A DNA stretch of 64,000 bases, from the NCBI RefSeq assembly GCF_900182635.1, contig NZ_FXTD01000006.1, positions 171,775 through 235,774 of the forward strand, written 5' to 3'. This document shows positions 1 to 9,457 of the stretch, in pieces. The position numbers and the translations under genes are program-made. Under the pieces are notes generated by a model. The model saw only the letters and a list, made by a program, of their open reading frames with translations, ran no database searches and was not told the origin of the DNA. Positions within the stretch are counted from its first letter, which is position 1. Each line of letters begins with the position of its first letter. The stretch comes from Halorubrum cibi. Its GTDB lineage: Archaea; Halobacteriota; Halobacteria; Halobacteriales; Haloferacaceae.

Positions 1-2
1 CG

Positions 3-1274
3 GTCGCCTCGAGCCTCGACAAGGTCGAGACCGCGATCCTCGCGGCCTCGCTCGAGACCATCGACCGCATCGGCCCCTGCGGTGCCGCCGTCGAGGTGAC
101 GAGCATCGAGGACGTGCGCGCGGCCAAGCGCCGGGAGGTCGTCGAGCGCGCGAAGGAGCTCGTCGCGAGCGGCTTCGAGGAGACGAGCCTCGGCAGCGAC
201 GACGTGTTGGAGGAGGTCAGGGACGCCGCCCGCATCGAGGGGATCGTCGACTACGAGGGGCTGCCCGCCGGCCCGCGCGTCGGCGACTCCGACGCGGTGA
301 TCGTCGTCGAGGGACGCGCGGACGTCTCGACGCTGCTCGAGTGCGGGATCAAGAACGCGGTCGCCGTCGAGGGGACGAACGTCCCCGACGCAGTCGCGGA
401 GCTCACGCGGTCGCGGACGGTCACCGCGTTCCTCGACGGCGACCGGGGCGGCGAACTCATCCTCCGCGAGCTCGCGCAGGTCGGCGAGGTCGACTACGTC
501 GCGTTCGCGCCGCCCGGCGAGTCCGTCGAGGACCTCGATCGCGGTGCCGTCTTCGAGGCGCTCCGCGGGAAGGTCCCCTACGAGACGCTCGCCGACGCGC
601 CGAACCTCCGGGAGGCGGCCGGCAGCGCCTCCGAGACCGACGCGGATGACGAGACGGACGCCGCCGAGGCCGCCGACGCGCTCCGATCCGATAGTTCGCC
701 CGCGACCCCGGAGCCGACCGAGACGCCCGATCCGACCGAGACGTCCGATCCGACCGAGATCGACGGCGCGAGCGATCCGGACGAGTCCGAGGGATCCGAC
801 GACGGCGAATCGAGCGAATCGAGCGAGGGGGCCGACTCCGCGTCCCGAACCGGCGCCGACAACCCCGACGACGTGACCCCGGCCACCGTCGACGAAGACG
901 ACCCGACCGACCGATCGAGCGATGCGGGCGACGCGGAACACGCGATCGGCTCGAGTCCCGACGACGACGAACCCAGGTCGCTCGAGGAGCACGTTCAGGA
1001 GGTCGTCGACCGCGAGAGCGGGCTCGCAAGGCTGCTCGACGACGACCTCGGGATCCTCGAGGAGGTCGAGGCCGACGACGTGTTCGACGCGGTCGAGGGC
1101 GCGGCCGAGCCACCCCACGCCGTCGTCGTCGACGGCCGGATCGACCAGCGACTGCTCGACGTCGCCGCCCAGCGCGGCGTGAGCCGGCTGTTCGGCGTCG
1201 AACTCGGGGAGTTCGTCAAACGACCGATCGGCACGCGAGTCTCGACCGTCGGCGACCTGCCGATCGAGGCCTGA
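3..1274 (+). CDS. dnaG: DnaG-type archaeal primase (5' partial)
   Basis: Archaeal DnaG homologue, a Toprim-domain protein linked to RNA priming and to the archaeal exosome. The reading frame is open from the window edge and upstream residues (SLDKVETAILAASLETIDR, then IGPCGA) match the family's N-terminal part, so the gene begins outside the window; the GTG at 96 is an internal valine, not the start. The Toprim core shows as VIVVEGRADV (Glu of the metal site) and AFLDGDRGG (Asp-x-Asp), followed by a long acidic Ser/Thr/Asp-rich linker (about codons 215-325 of the visible part) and a conserved C-terminal domain ending GTRVSTVGDLPIEA. The linker is typical of halophiles. Assignment is firm; priming versus RNA-decay role cannot be told from sequence. 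Confidence 0.95.
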   Translation, partial: VASSLDKVETAILAASLETIDRIGPCGAAVEVTSIEDVRAAKRREVVERAKELVASGFEETSLGSDDVLEEVRDAARIEGIVDYEGLPAGPRVGDSDAVIVVEGRADVSTLLECGIKNAVAVEGTNVPDAVAELTRSRTVTAFLDGDRGGELILRELAQVGEVDYVAFAPPGESVEDLDRGAVFEALRGKVPYETLADAPNLREAAGSASETDADDETDAAEAADALRSDSSPATPEPTETPDPTETSDPTEIDGASDPDESEGSDDGESSESSEGADSASRTGADNPDDVTPATVDEDDPTDRSSDAGDAEHAIGSSPDDDEPRSLEEHVQEVVDRESGLARLLDDDLGILEEVEADDVFDAVEGAAEPPHAVVVDGRIDQRLLDVAAQRGVSRLFGVELGEFVKRPIGTRVSTVGDLPIEA

Positions 1275-1323
1275 TCCGGTCGTCGGTTCGGACGACGCGT
1301 CGTTCTCGGACCGCTTCCGCCGC

Positions 1324-2298
1324 TCACAACAGCCCGATCGCGCCGAGCAGCGCGAACAACGCGTCGCCGTAGGTGACCGAGACGACCAGCCCGGCCGCCA
1401 TCGGCACGACGAACGGCATCCCCGGCGAGACGCGGACCGTCTCGCTGGCCGTGACGACTTCCAGCCCTCCGCGGAGCGTCTCGGCGTCGGTCCCGTACGC
1501 GCCGTGGTCGATCTCGGCGAGGAACCGCTCCGCGGCCCACGGGTCGTCGAGATCGCAGTCCACTTCGACGACGGTGCCGCCGTCGGTCGCGGGGCCGACG
1601 TGGGTTCCCCCGTCGGTCGGGTCGAACGTCTCGCCGACGCTCTCGGGGTCGCGGAGTCGGTCGGGGTCGTTGCGAAGGTCAGCGAGCGTCAGCCCCCGCC
1701 AGCGGAGGTACATCCGGAGCGCGTCCAGGTCGAGCCCGCTCCGGGTCGTTCCCTCCGCGTCCTCGAACAGTCGGCCGTGGCGTTCGGGGAGCGAGCCGGT
1801 CGACACCGGCCGCGCGAGGAACATCGTCGGCGAGACGCGGCCGTGCGCGAGGTTGGCGACGGCGAGCCCGACCGGGTAGGCCAGCCCGAGGAGCACCGTG
1901 TTCGTGAGGATCGTGAGCGAGAAGACGCCGAGGGCGGTCTCGACGAGCGGGAGGGAGAACCCGGCGACCTCGTAGGTCGGGAACGTCGGGAAGACGATCG
2001 CGAGCGCGATGAGCGCCTTCGCGTCGGCCCCGCCGAACGCGCCGAGGTACCAGAACGCGTAGCCGAGCGGCGCGACGAAAAGCAGGCTGACGGCCACCCG
2101 GACGAGGAACCACCGACCGTCGAGCCCCGCGAAGGGCCACAGCAGGGCCGCGTCCCAGAGGAGCAACAGCGCACCGAAGGCGTACAGCGGCGGCCAGACC
2201 CGGTTGGGGAGCCGCCGGGTCCGGACGTCTCGGACCGCCGCCCAACAGAAGACGGGGACGACGATCAGACGGAGCGCGTCCGGCAGGGTCGCGAACAT
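1324..2298 (-). CDS. Type IV prepilin/preflagellin peptidase, A24 family (PibD-like)
   Basis: Membrane aspartic protease that cleaves class III signal peptides of archaellins and pilins. The N-terminal half is a run of hydrophobic segments. The two catalytic Asp regions are visible: VRDVRTRRLPN (Asp24) and GAFGGADAKA (Asp92, the GxGD motif in a GGAD form). A long soluble acidic insertion (about residues 170-290) precedes a final C-terminal membrane segment, an arrangement seen in haloarchaeal PibD proteins. 324 aa. It is convergent with dnaG with about 50 bp between stops. Divergent intergenic sequence on its 5' side holds no obvious gene. Confidence 0.9.
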   Translation of the reverse strand: MFATLPDALRLIVVPVFCWAAVRDVRTRRLPNRVWPPLYAFGALLLLWDAALLWPFAGLDGRWFLVRVAVSLLFVAPLGYAFWYLGAFGGADAKALIALAIVFPTFPTYEVAGFSLPLVETALGVFSLTILTNTVLLGLAYPVGLAVANLAHGRVSPTMFLARPVSTGSLPERHGRLFEDAEGTTRSGLDLDALRMYLRWRGLTLADLRNDPDRLRDPESVGETFDPTDGGTHVGPATDGGTVVEVDCDLDDPWAAERFLAEIDHGAYGTDAETLRGGLEVVTASETVRVSPGMPFVVPMAAGLVVSVTYGDALFALLGAIGLL

Positions 2299-2400
2299 GT
2301 CGACACGGCCGGGGCGGGGAGAATTAGGCGTTCGGGTTCGGCTATCGCGATCGATACTCGACCGGCGGAGGCGGGTCGCTCCGATCGCGTCCGCCCCGTA

Positions 2401-2625
2401 TCACTCCCGGCGGGTCGGCCCCGCGTCGCGGTGGAGGTACATGTACGCTAACACCGGGAGGATGGTGAACACGAGCGTCGCGAGGAACCACGCCAGCGCC
2501 CGGTCGCTTCCGCGCGCCTTCGCGTCCCGGTAGATCCAGACGGCGACCGCGAGGACGATCCCGTACACCGCCCCGTAGTAGAGCACCGACCGGAACGTCG
2601 CGACCTGGAGCAGGGCCGGATCCAT
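2401..2625 (-). CDS. Small two-TM membrane protein
   Basis: A 74-aa protein with two predicted membrane helices (about residues 15-32 and 44-63), a basic loop (YRDAKARGSDR) between them and a polar C-terminus. The pattern of hydrophobic segments plus acidic/basic flanks, and its own intergenic spacing on both sides, argue for a real gene rather than a shadow. It sits between the prepilin peptidase and gatD on the same strand with about 70-100 bp gaps, so it may be transcribed alone. Family not recognised and no function assigned. Confidence 0.6.
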   Translation of the reverse strand: MDPALLQVATFRSVLYYGAVYGIVLAVAVWIYRDAKARGSDRALAWFLATLVFTILPVLAYMYLHRDAGPTRRE

Positions 2626-2694
2626 ACGCGGCCTGCGGGAGCCGGAGAAAAGAGCGTCACGGTCGCGAGCGCGGACGACGCCTCCGGGTTCAGC

Positions 2695-4005
2695 CTACCG
2701 CCAGGGGCGCGACTCCTCCGTCAACTCGCCCGCGAAGTTCCGCCGCATCGCCACCGCGGGGTCGTCGAGGTTCGCGAGCGCCCACATGAGCTTCACCTTC
2801 GCGGTTCCGGGGAGAGTGTCGCCCGCCTCGATCACGCCCGCCTCGATCAGGTCGCGGCCCGTGTCGTACACGCGGTCGCACACGCGCCCCTCGAGACACT
2901 GGCTCGTCATGACGACGACCGTCCCGTCCTCGACGAGCGACTCGACCCGCGGGATGAGGTCGGTGTGGACGTGGCCGAGCCCCGTCCCCTCGATCACGAC
3001 GCCGGCTTTTCCCTCCAGGTAGTCCCACGCCGCGGGGTCCATCCCTGGCGTGAACTTCACGAGCTCCACCTCCGGCTCGAGGTCGGTCGCGATGGATGGG
3101 TCGGCCTCGGCCGCGTCGTCGCCCTCGTTTCCGTCCCTCACGCGAGGCGCGGGCTCGCGGTTCCAGGTGATCGCCGCCTCGGCGACGTCGCCGTCGGCTC
3201 CCGCCTCGGTGGCGGTCTCGTAGTCCACGAGGCCGAGCGGCTCCGCGCCGACCGTCTCGAAGGCGTCGCGCCGGGAGGTGTGGTTCTTCCGCACGCGGGT
3301 GCCACGGTGGAGCGCGCAGACGTCGTCGGAGGGGCTCGCGTGCATACATACGAGCGTCTCCGCGTGGTCGGCCTTCGCGGCCTCCACCGCGCACACCGCG
3401 TTCATGACGTTGTCCGAGGAGGGCCGGTCCGCGGAGCGCTGGCTCCCCGTGAACACGACGGGGACGGGGACGTCGAGGCTGAACGCGAGCGCCGAGGCGG
3501 AGTACTGCATCGTGTCCGTCCCGTGCATCACGACGACGCCGTCGGCCCCGGCCGCGACCTCCTCGCGGACCGCCTCGGCGAGGTCCCGCCAGATGCCGGG
3601 CTCCATGTTCTCCGAGAGAATGTTGGCGACGACGCGCCCGCGATAGTTCGCGCGCCCCGCGAGGTCGGGGACCGCCCGCAACACGTCCTCGGCATCGAAC
3701 CGGGCGGTGACCGCGCCCGTGCGGTAGTCCACGGTCGATGCGATGGTCCCGCCGGTGGAGATGAGCGCCACCGTCGGCAGGTCGTCGTCGAAGGTGATCT
3801 CGCTCGACTCGCCCGCGTCGCCGGCGTCGTCGACGTCGCGAGCGCCCGACTCCAGCACCTCGACGTCGGCGTTCTCGCGGTCGACGCCGACGTTGTACCC
3901 ACCCTCGAGCTTGACGACGAGGTGCTCGCGCGTCGTCGAGGGCAACAGCACGCCCTCGTTCGTGACGTCCCCGCGCTCGACGCGGACGCGATCTCCCGGT
4001 TGCAT
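2695..4005 (-). CDS. gatD: Glutamyl-tRNA(Gln) amidotransferase subunit D
   Basis: L-asparaginase-like subunit of the archaeal GatDE complex, which releases ammonia from glutamine for conversion of Glu-tRNA(Gln) to Gln-tRNA(Gln). The 436-aa length fits. A small N-terminal beta-barrel (about residues 1-65) is followed by an acidic linker and the asparaginase domain. The two catalytic Thr motifs are present: ALISTGGTIAS (residues 80-90) and VMHGTDTMQYS (about 158-168); MTSQCLEGRV is also typical. gatE is not in the window, so subunits are encoded apart here. Confidence 0.95.
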   Translation of the reverse strand: MQPGDRVRVERGDVTNEGVLLPSTTREHLVVKLEGGYNVGVDRENADVEVLESGARDVDDAGDAGESSEITFDDDLPTVALISTGGTIASTVDYRTGAVTARFDAEDVLRAVPDLAGRANYRGRVVANILSENMEPGIWRDLAEAVREEVAAGADGVVVMHGTDTMQYSASALAFSLDVPVPVVFTGSQRSADRPSSDNVMNAVCAVEAAKADHAETLVCMHASPSDDVCALHRGTRVRKNHTSRRDAFETVGAEPLGLVDYETATEAGADGDVAEAAITWNREPAPRVRDGNEGDDAAEADPSIATDLEPEVELVKFTPGMDPAAWDYLEGKAGVVIEGTGLGHVHTDLIPRVESLVEDGTVVVMTSQCLEGRVCDRVYDTGRDLIEAGVIEAGDTLPGTAKVKLMWALANLDDPAVAMRRNFAGELTEESRPWR

Positions 4006-4116
4006 GTGTCCCGGTTCCCGGTCGGCGGACTTGAATCCAGCCGTTCGCGATCGGTGGGGGCGACGCCGACGGCCGGACTTGTCCCGGCGCGCGCGGACGC
4101 GACGCAGGCCGACGGC

Positions 4117-4716
4117 TCAGATCGGGAAGTCGGCCTCGGGACCGACGACGCGGTCGGGGTCGGGCGGGGCGCGCCAGTCGGTGGTGCGCTCGAGCAGCTG
4201 GACGACCATCCGCCCCGTCACGCCCCAGACGGTGTAGCCGTCGACGTGGAAGTAGTGGACGCGGTGGTCGCCGTACTCCGGGTGGCCGATCCGCCGTTCG
4301 GACTCGTAGTTCCGGGGATCCGTGAGGTCCGCGACGGAGAGAACGGCGACCTCGGCGACCTCCGACTCGTCAGGGACGTACTCCCGATCGGGCGCAACCC
4401 CGACGAAGGGGCGGACCGCGTAGGCGCTGCTGGTCCGCGCGTCGTCGATGCGGCCGACGACGTCGACCTCGTCGGGCCGCATGCCGACCTCCTCGTTCGC
4501 CTCCCGGAGGGCGGTGTCGGTGAGGGTCCGGTCGACCGGCTCGCGGCCGCCGCCGGGAAAGCTCATCTGGCCGGGGTGTTCCCCGAGGTGTTCGGCCCGC
4601 TTCGTGAACAGCAGGTGGGCGTCGCCGTCGCGTTCGATCACCGGGGCCAACACGGCCGCCTCGCGGCGCCCCGCGAGCGACCGCGACGCGTGACGGCGAA
4701 GCCCCGACAGGTTCAT
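4117..4716 (-). CDS. NUDIX hydrolase, CoA pyrophosphatase-like
   Basis: NUDIX-fold diphosphohydrolase of the CoA/acyl-CoA pyrophosphatase subfamily. The family motif HPGQMSFPGGG runs directly into a Nudix box with REANEEVGM; the first acidic position of the box is Asp rather than Glu. The start at 4716 (MNLSGLRRHASR) is preferred over the upstream ATG at 4800 because homology-like sequence begins there and the extra 28 residues look non-conserved. 199 aa. The substrate is inferred from the subfamily motif only. It is divergent from the lipoprotein gene at 4870. Confidence 0.85.
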   Translation of the reverse strand: MNLSGLRRHASRSLAGRREAAVLAPVIERDGDAHLLFTKRAEHLGEHPGQMSFPGGGREPVDRTLTDTALREANEEVGMRPDEVDVVGRIDDARTSSAYAVRPFVGVAPDREYVPDESEVAEVAVLSVADLTDPRNYESERRIGHPEYGDHRVHYFHVDGYTVWGVTGRMVVQLLERTTDWRAPPDPDRVVGPEADFPI

Positions 4717-4869
4717 GCCGGAGTGTAGGACCTGCGGAGGAGTTAACCTTTCTCCGATTCCGCCGTCGGCGAGCGCGGTCGTTTCAATCCGCGAGAACAT
4801 CCGTCGACTGATATGATGGATACCATAGGTTTAAGGGGTGACCTTTGAATCGTTAATCGATCACCGATC

Positions 4870-5850
4870 ATGAGACACCGACGAACTCTCGCGGCGTTGC
4901 TGATCGTCGTCGTGACCGCGGGCTGTATGGGGGCCGTCCCCGGACTCGGGGGCGCCGGACCGATCGACCAGACGCCGGACAGCGCCGAGGCGGTGTTCCA
5001 CGTGGACGCCGACGGACTGGAGGGCGACCCCGCGACCACGACGATCGTCGAGAGCCTCTCGGAGGAGAACCCGTCCGTGGAGGGGCCCGAGGAGGTCGGA
5101 AGCGACTTCGAGGACGAATTCAACGTCGCGCCCGGTGACGTGAGCGAGGTGCTGGTGTTCACCGAGGACGTCGAGACCGCGGGCGGGTACGGCGAGCAGT
5201 CCGTCGGGCTCATCGTTCACGGCGAGTTCGACTCCGAGGAGGTCATAGACGGCATCCGAAACCAGTCGACCGACCTCGAGGAGGTCGAGTACAACGACCA
5301 CACGCTGTACGCGGGGCCCGATCAGAGCCTCGCCGGCGACACGGCGGCCGTCGCCGTGCTCGACGACGGCCAGATCGTCATCGGCGACCGGGCCTCGGTC
5401 GAATCGGTCGTCGACACCACGACCGGTGACGCGGACGCGCTGAGCGGAGACCTCAGAGACGAGTACGACGCGGCCACCGACGGCGCGCTCGTCGCGGGCG
5501 TGACGGAGTTCCCGGGCGAGGAGCTCTCCGGGCAGTCGGTCGGTGCCGGCATCGACACCTCCGTCCTCGAATCCGTGACGCTCGCGTCCTACGGGTATCG
5601 GACCGACGACCAGACGGTGTCCACGGAGCTTCGGCTCCACACCGAGAGCGCGTCCGACGCGCAGGACCTCCGGGACGTGATCGCCGGCGCGCTCGTCGCC
5701 GCCGGCGACACCGGGTACGAGGACCTCGACGCCGAACTGGACGAGATCGAGGCCGAACAGGACTCCGACGACGAGTCGATCGTCGTCGTCGGCTACGAGG
5801 GTAACGCCGAGGACGTCGCGGGCGTGATAGAGACGTTCCTCTACGCGTGA
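4870..5850 (+). CDS. Haloarchaeal lipoprotein of unknown function
   Basis: A 326-aa secreted protein. The N-terminus has a basic start, a hydrophobic stretch (TLAALLIVVVTAGC) and a lipobox ending at Cys19, so it should be a lipid-anchored exported protein. The remainder is acidic with no membrane segment and no catalytic motif that I recognise. An AT-rich tract (about 4829-4857, TTTAAGG and TTAATCG) forms the promoter. It is followed 45 bp later by an ABC exporter pair, which suggests but does not prove a functional link. Confidence 0.8.
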   Translation: MRHRRTLAALLIVVVTAGCMGAVPGLGGAGPIDQTPDSAEAVFHVDADGLEGDPATTTIVESLSEENPSVEGPEEVGSDFEDEFNVAPGDVSEVLVFTEDVETAGGYGEQSVGLIVHGEFDSEEVIDGIRNQSTDLEEVEYNDHTLYAGPDQSLAGDTAAVAVLDDGQIVIGDRASVESVVDTTTGDADALSGDLRDEYDAATDGALVAGVTEFPGEELSGQSVGAGIDTSVLESVTLASYGYRTDDQTVSTELRLHTESASDAQDLRDVIAGALVAAGDTGYEDLDAELDEIEAEQDSDDESIVVVGYEGNAEDVAGVIETFLYA

Positions 5851-5895
5851 TGGAGACCCTCCTCTACTAGCGTCGACGCTCCGGCTCGCCATCCG

Positions 5896-6969
5896 ATGAT
5901 ACGCGACACGGCCGTGTTCCTCTGGACGGAAGCGTACGCGGCCAGACGACGGCTCGCCGCCCTCTTCGTCGGCTTCGCCCTTCTTCCCGGCCTCCTCGTG
6001 GTCGGCACCGCCGGCTTCGATCAGACGCTTCCACAGGACGTCCCCGTGGGCGTCGCGCCGGCGGAGGCGGAAACGACCGCGGACGACCTGACCGTGACGC
6101 GAGGCGGGGTCGCGCTGCTTGGCACGCCGGTCCAGTACGAGACGGAGGAGGCGGCCCTCCGCGGGCTCGACCGCGAGGAGGTGTACCTCGTCGTCCTCGT
6201 CCCGCCCGACGTCCTCGACGACGACTCGACGACGGAGTTCCGAATGATATGGCACGGCTCTGCGGTACCGCTCATCGAGGCGATCGGACTGCTGGAGGCC
6301 GTGTTGAGCGTCGAACTCTCGTCGTTTCTCCCCGGCGAGGTCGACGTCACCCACGAGCAGCGCGGAGTGCAGTTGACGCTCTCGGAGTACCTCATTCCGA
6401 CAGGCATGACCCTGTTCGTGTTGGTCGTCGGACTGCTCTTCGTGCCCTACGACGTGATGACCGACCGACCGGTACTCGATCGGGTCCGTCACCAGTCTCG
6501 GTTGGAGGCGTTCGTGGCCGCGAAGCTCCTCTTTTACACCCTCCTGACGGGATCCGTACTCGTCGCCGTCGCAGTCGCGAACGTCCCGATGGAGTACCGG
6601 ATCACCCCGTTACGCGTTGAGACCGCGACCGCGGTGGGGCTGTTGTTCCTCTCGACGGCGGCGGTCGGTACCGGGATCGCGTTCCTTCTCGGGTTGGGAC
6701 GCACCGCGCTGTTCGTCAACCTCGGCGTGTTGATCGGGGTCGTCGGGTTCGGCAGTCTGCTGTACCCGGTCGGGTTCTTCTCGTCGACGCGGATGGCGAT
6801 CGCGCGGAGCCTCCCGCCCCACTACCTCGCGATCGCGATCAGGGGCCACCTCGTCCGCGGCGACGGGTTCGGCCTGTACGCCGACTGGTACCGGTTCATC
6901 GGCGTCTACGTCGTCGGCTGTCTCGGCTTCTGTTGGAGCTGCGTCCGGACCTACGAGTGGAGGCGCTGA
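5896..6969 (+). CDS. ABC-2-like membrane transporter subunit
   Basis: A 357-aa integral membrane protein. One N-terminal helix (about residues 20-40) is followed by a soluble extracytoplasmic domain (about 45-165) and five or six further helices. This is the ABC-2 permease layout (YhgE/NatB type). The gene ends only 2 bp before the start of the ATP-binding subunit, so the two are co-translated and surely form one transporter. Substrate unknown; drug, lipid or ion export are all possible. Confidence 0.8.
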   Translation: MIRDTAVFLWTEAYAARRRLAALFVGFALLPGLLVVGTAGFDQTLPQDVPVGVAPAEAETTADDLTVTRGGVALLGTPVQYETEEAALRGLDREEVYLVVLVPPDVLDDDSTTEFRMIWHGSAVPLIEAIGLLEAVLSVELSSFLPGEVDVTHEQRGVQLTLSEYLIPTGMTLFVLVVGLLFVPYDVMTDRPVLDRVRHQSRLEAFVAAKLLFYTLLTGSVLVAVAVANVPMEYRITPLRVETATAVGLLFLSTAAVGTGIAFLLGLGRTALFVNLGVLIGVVGFGSLLYPVGFFSSTRMAIARSLPPHYLAIAIRGHLVRGDGFGLYADWYRFIGVYVVGCLGFCWSCVRTYEWRR

Positions 6970-6971
6970 AG

Positions 6972-7697
6972 ATGTCGGACCGCGCCGCGTCCGACCGTCT
7001 CACCCGCCTCCGCGACCGGATCGAGGATCGCCTCGGGCGAATCGGTTCGCGGGGGCGATACCGGGACTCCTCGTCGGACCCGTCGGCCCCGCTCGTCCGG
7101 TTTTGCGGCGTCTCGAAGCGATTTGGACCGGTGACGGCGCTCGACGGGATCGACTGTCGGTTCGATCGCGGCAGGATCCACGGCGTCGTCGGGCCGAACG
7201 GATCGGGAAAGACGACGTTTTTCGAGCTGCTCCTCCGATTGCGACATCCGACGGCCGGAACCGTGATCTCGCCGCCGCCGGCGGCCATCGGCTACTCGTT
7301 TCAGGAACCGCAGTTCTACCCGAACCTCACGGCCGAAGAGAACCTCTCGGTCTTCGCGCGGCTTCACGGCGACGTCGACCCCGAGTGGCGTCGCTCCGTG
7401 ACCGAACGGCTCCGGCTCGACAGGGTCCGACACCAGCGAGCCGCGGCCCTTTCGGGCGGTTTTCGAAAGAAGCTCGACGTCGCCATCGCGTTCGTCTCCG
7501 AGCCGGAGTTGATCGTTCTCGACGAGCCGCTCGCGGGGATCGACCGGCTCTCTCGGAAACGCGTTCTCGAGCTGATCGTCGAACACGTCGAGAAGGGAGG
7601 AACCGTCCTCATCTCCTCACACGATCGCGGGCGTGTCGATCCGATCTTGGACTCCTCGCTCGCGCTGTACGACGGTCGCGTCGGTCGACCGGAGTGA
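6972..7697 (+). CDS. ABC transporter ATP-binding protein
   Basis: A 241-aa nucleotide-binding subunit. It has Walker A (GPNGSGKTT), Q-loop (YSFQEPQFYP), signature (LSGGFRKKLDVA, a LSGG variant), Walker B with D-loop (LIVLDEPLAGID) and the switch His (LISSHD). The start at 6972 (MSDRAASD) is chosen because it lies 2 bp after the permease stop; an upstream in-frame ATG at 6933 would overlap the permease by 37 bp. About 30 basic residues precede the core domain. It is probably the partner of the permease at 5896. Confidence 0.93.
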   Translation: MSDRAASDRLTRLRDRIEDRLGRIGSRGRYRDSSSDPSAPLVRFCGVSKRFGPVTALDGIDCRFDRGRIHGVVGPNGSGKTTFFELLLRLRHPTAGTVISPPPAAIGYSFQEPQFYPNLTAEENLSVFARLHGDVDPEWRRSVTERLRLDRVRHQRAAALSGGFRKKLDVAIAFVSEPELIVLDEPLAGIDRLSRKRVLELIVEHVEKGGTVLISSHDRGRVDPILDSSLALYDGRVGRPE

Positions 7698-7730
7698 GAG
7701 TCGACCGCGACGACTGGGAGCGGTCGACTC
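7698..7730 (+). terminator. Perfect hairpin after the ABC operon
   Basis: Eleven-base perfect inverted repeat (GAGTCGACCGC at 7698-7708 and its complement at 7720-7730) with an 11-nt loop, starting immediately after the ABC ATPase stop. A T-run does not follow directly, so it may be an RNA processing or stability element rather than a terminator. Confidence 0.35.
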
Positions 7731-7787
7731 CTCTCTCCGCACGCGCCTTCGGACCTTTTAAGCCCGCGACCCGCCGTGTGAGGAACA

Positions 7788-9308
7788 ATGAGCGACGACG
7801 ACCAGGAGCTCGGGATCACCGAGTCCAAGTCACACAACACCGGCGAGTGGTACGCCGAGGTCGTACGGAAGGCGGGGTTGGCCGACTACGGCCCCGAGGG
7901 AATGAGCGGGTTCATCATCACGCGGCCGCGGGCGTACGCCGTCTGGGAGCGGCTCCAGGGGTTCCTGGACGCGAAGTTCAAGGACACCGGGGTTCAGAAC
8001 GCATACTTCCCGATGTTCATCCCCGAGTCCTACCTCGAACGCGAGAAGGACATCGTCGAGGGGTTCGACCCCGAGGTGGCGTGGGTGACCGAGGCGGGCA
8101 CGAAGGAGCTGGAAGAGCGGCTCGCGGTGCGGCCGACCTCCGAGTCGATCATCACGCCGTACATCTCCCAGTGGGTGCGGAGCCACCGTGACCTCCCGCT
8201 GCGGGTGAACCAGTGGTGTTCGGTCGTGCGCTGGGAGGCGACGGAGACGAAGCCGTTCTTCCGGACGAAGGAGTTCCTCTGGCAGGAGGGCCACACCGCC
8301 CACGCGACGAGCGAGGACGCCTGGGACGAGACGATGACCCGGCTCGACCAGTACGAGTCCGTCTACGAGGACTTCCTCGCGATCCCGGTTCTCAAAGGGC
8401 AGAAGCCCGCCCACGACAAGTTCCCCGGCGCGGACACGACGACGACCGTCGAGGCGCTGATGCCCGACGGCAAGTCCGTCCAGGGCGCGACGTCCCATCA
8501 CCTCGGACGGTCGTTCGCCGAGGCGTTCGACATCACCTTCTCCGACGCCGAGGAGGACGAGCGGACGGCCCACACGACCTCGTGGGGCCTCTCCTGGCGC
8601 GCGCTCGGCGCGTTGATAATGACTCACTCGGACGAACAGGGACTCGTGCTCCCGCCGACGGTCGCGCCGACTCAGGTCGTCGTCGTCCCGATCTGGCAGG
8701 AGGACACCAAAGACGACGTGCTCGCGTACGCCGAGGGCGTCGCCGACGACCTCGATGACGCCGGGATCCGCGTCGAACTCGACGATCGCGACGAGCGCAA
8801 CCCCGGATTCAAGTTCAACGAACACGAGCTGAACGGGATCCCGCTGCGGATCGAGATCGGTCCCTACGAGGTCGAGGACGACGAGCTGACCTTGAACCAC
8901 CGGCCCGACGGCGAGGAGCACGTCGAGGCCCGCGAGGGCGTCGCCGAGACCGTCCGCGACCACCTCGATACGGTGTACGCGAAGCTGTACGCGGCCGCCG
9001 AGGACACCCTCGACGGGGAGGTTCGGGAGGCGGACGACCGCGCCGGGATCCTCGGCACCCTCGGCCAGCACGGCGGCTACGTGAAGACGCCCTGGTGCGG
9101 CGACGAGGCCTGCGAGGAGCCGATCAAGGAGCCGATGGCCGCGGAGATCGTCATGGTCCCCTTCGAGGACGACGACCCCCTCGTCGGGGAACGCGGCGAC
9201 GGGGAGGGCGACGCCGCCGGGAGCGACGACGACGCGAGCCACGGGGAGACGTGCGCGATCTGCGGCGACCCGGCCGAGCGGACGGCGTACTTCGCGAAGT
9301 CGTACTGA
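7788..9308 (+). CDS. proS: Prolyl-tRNA synthetase
   Basis: Class II aminoacyl-tRNA synthetase of the archaeal/eukaryotic type, 506 aa. The N-terminal motif (KSHNTGEWYAEVVRKAGLADY), motif 2 (RWEATETKPFFRTKEFLW), the anticodon-binding domain (about residues 290-390) and a C-terminal zinc-binding-like domain with Cys pairs (CGDEAC, CAICG) ending in AYFAKSY are all typical. A TTTTAA element at 7757-7762 sits about 28 bp before the ATG, giving a near-leaderless transcript. An acidic linker (GERGDGEGDAAGSDDD) is inserted in the C-terminal domain, as expected in halophiles. Confidence 0.97.
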   Translation: MSDDDQELGITESKSHNTGEWYAEVVRKAGLADYGPEGMSGFIITRPRAYAVWERLQGFLDAKFKDTGVQNAYFPMFIPESYLEREKDIVEGFDPEVAWVTEAGTKELEERLAVRPTSESIITPYISQWVRSHRDLPLRVNQWCSVVRWEATETKPFFRTKEFLWQEGHTAHATSEDAWDETMTRLDQYESVYEDFLAIPVLKGQKPAHDKFPGADTTTTVEALMPDGKSVQGATSHHLGRSFAEAFDITFSDAEEDERTAHTTSWGLSWRALGALIMTHSDEQGLVLPPTVAPTQVVVVPIWQEDTKDDVLAYAEGVADDLDDAGIRVELDDRDERNPGFKFNEHELNGIPLRIEIGPYEVEDDELTLNHRPDGEEHVEAREGVAETVRDHLDTVYAKLYAAAEDTLDGEVREADDRAGILGTLGQHGGYVKTPWCGDEACEEPIKEPMAAEIVMVPFEDDDPLVGERGDGEGDAAGSDDDASHGETCAICGDPAERTAYFAKSY

Positions 9309-9457
9309 GCGAGCCGCCCTCGGCTTTCACTCGATCTCCGCGCGGGCCGGCGGTTCACCCGGCTCGACGCAGTCGGCCGATTTAATCGGGTTTGATCGGG
9401 CTTGATCCGGAACGAAGGGTGTGGGTGTATTTAGGCGTCGGTCGCCGATCGGGAGGT

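Noticed and set aside
2965..4728. 587-aa plus-strand ORF
   Set aside because: Antisense to gatD and the NUDIX gene; lacks any fold-like pattern and is Arg/Val/Asp-rich from GC-rich codon complement.
4861..6492. 543-aa minus-strand ORF
   Set aside because: Antisense to the lipoprotein and ABC permease genes; composition is that of a shadow frame.
7830..9242. 470-aa minus-strand ORF
   Set aside because: Lies fully within proS on the other strand.
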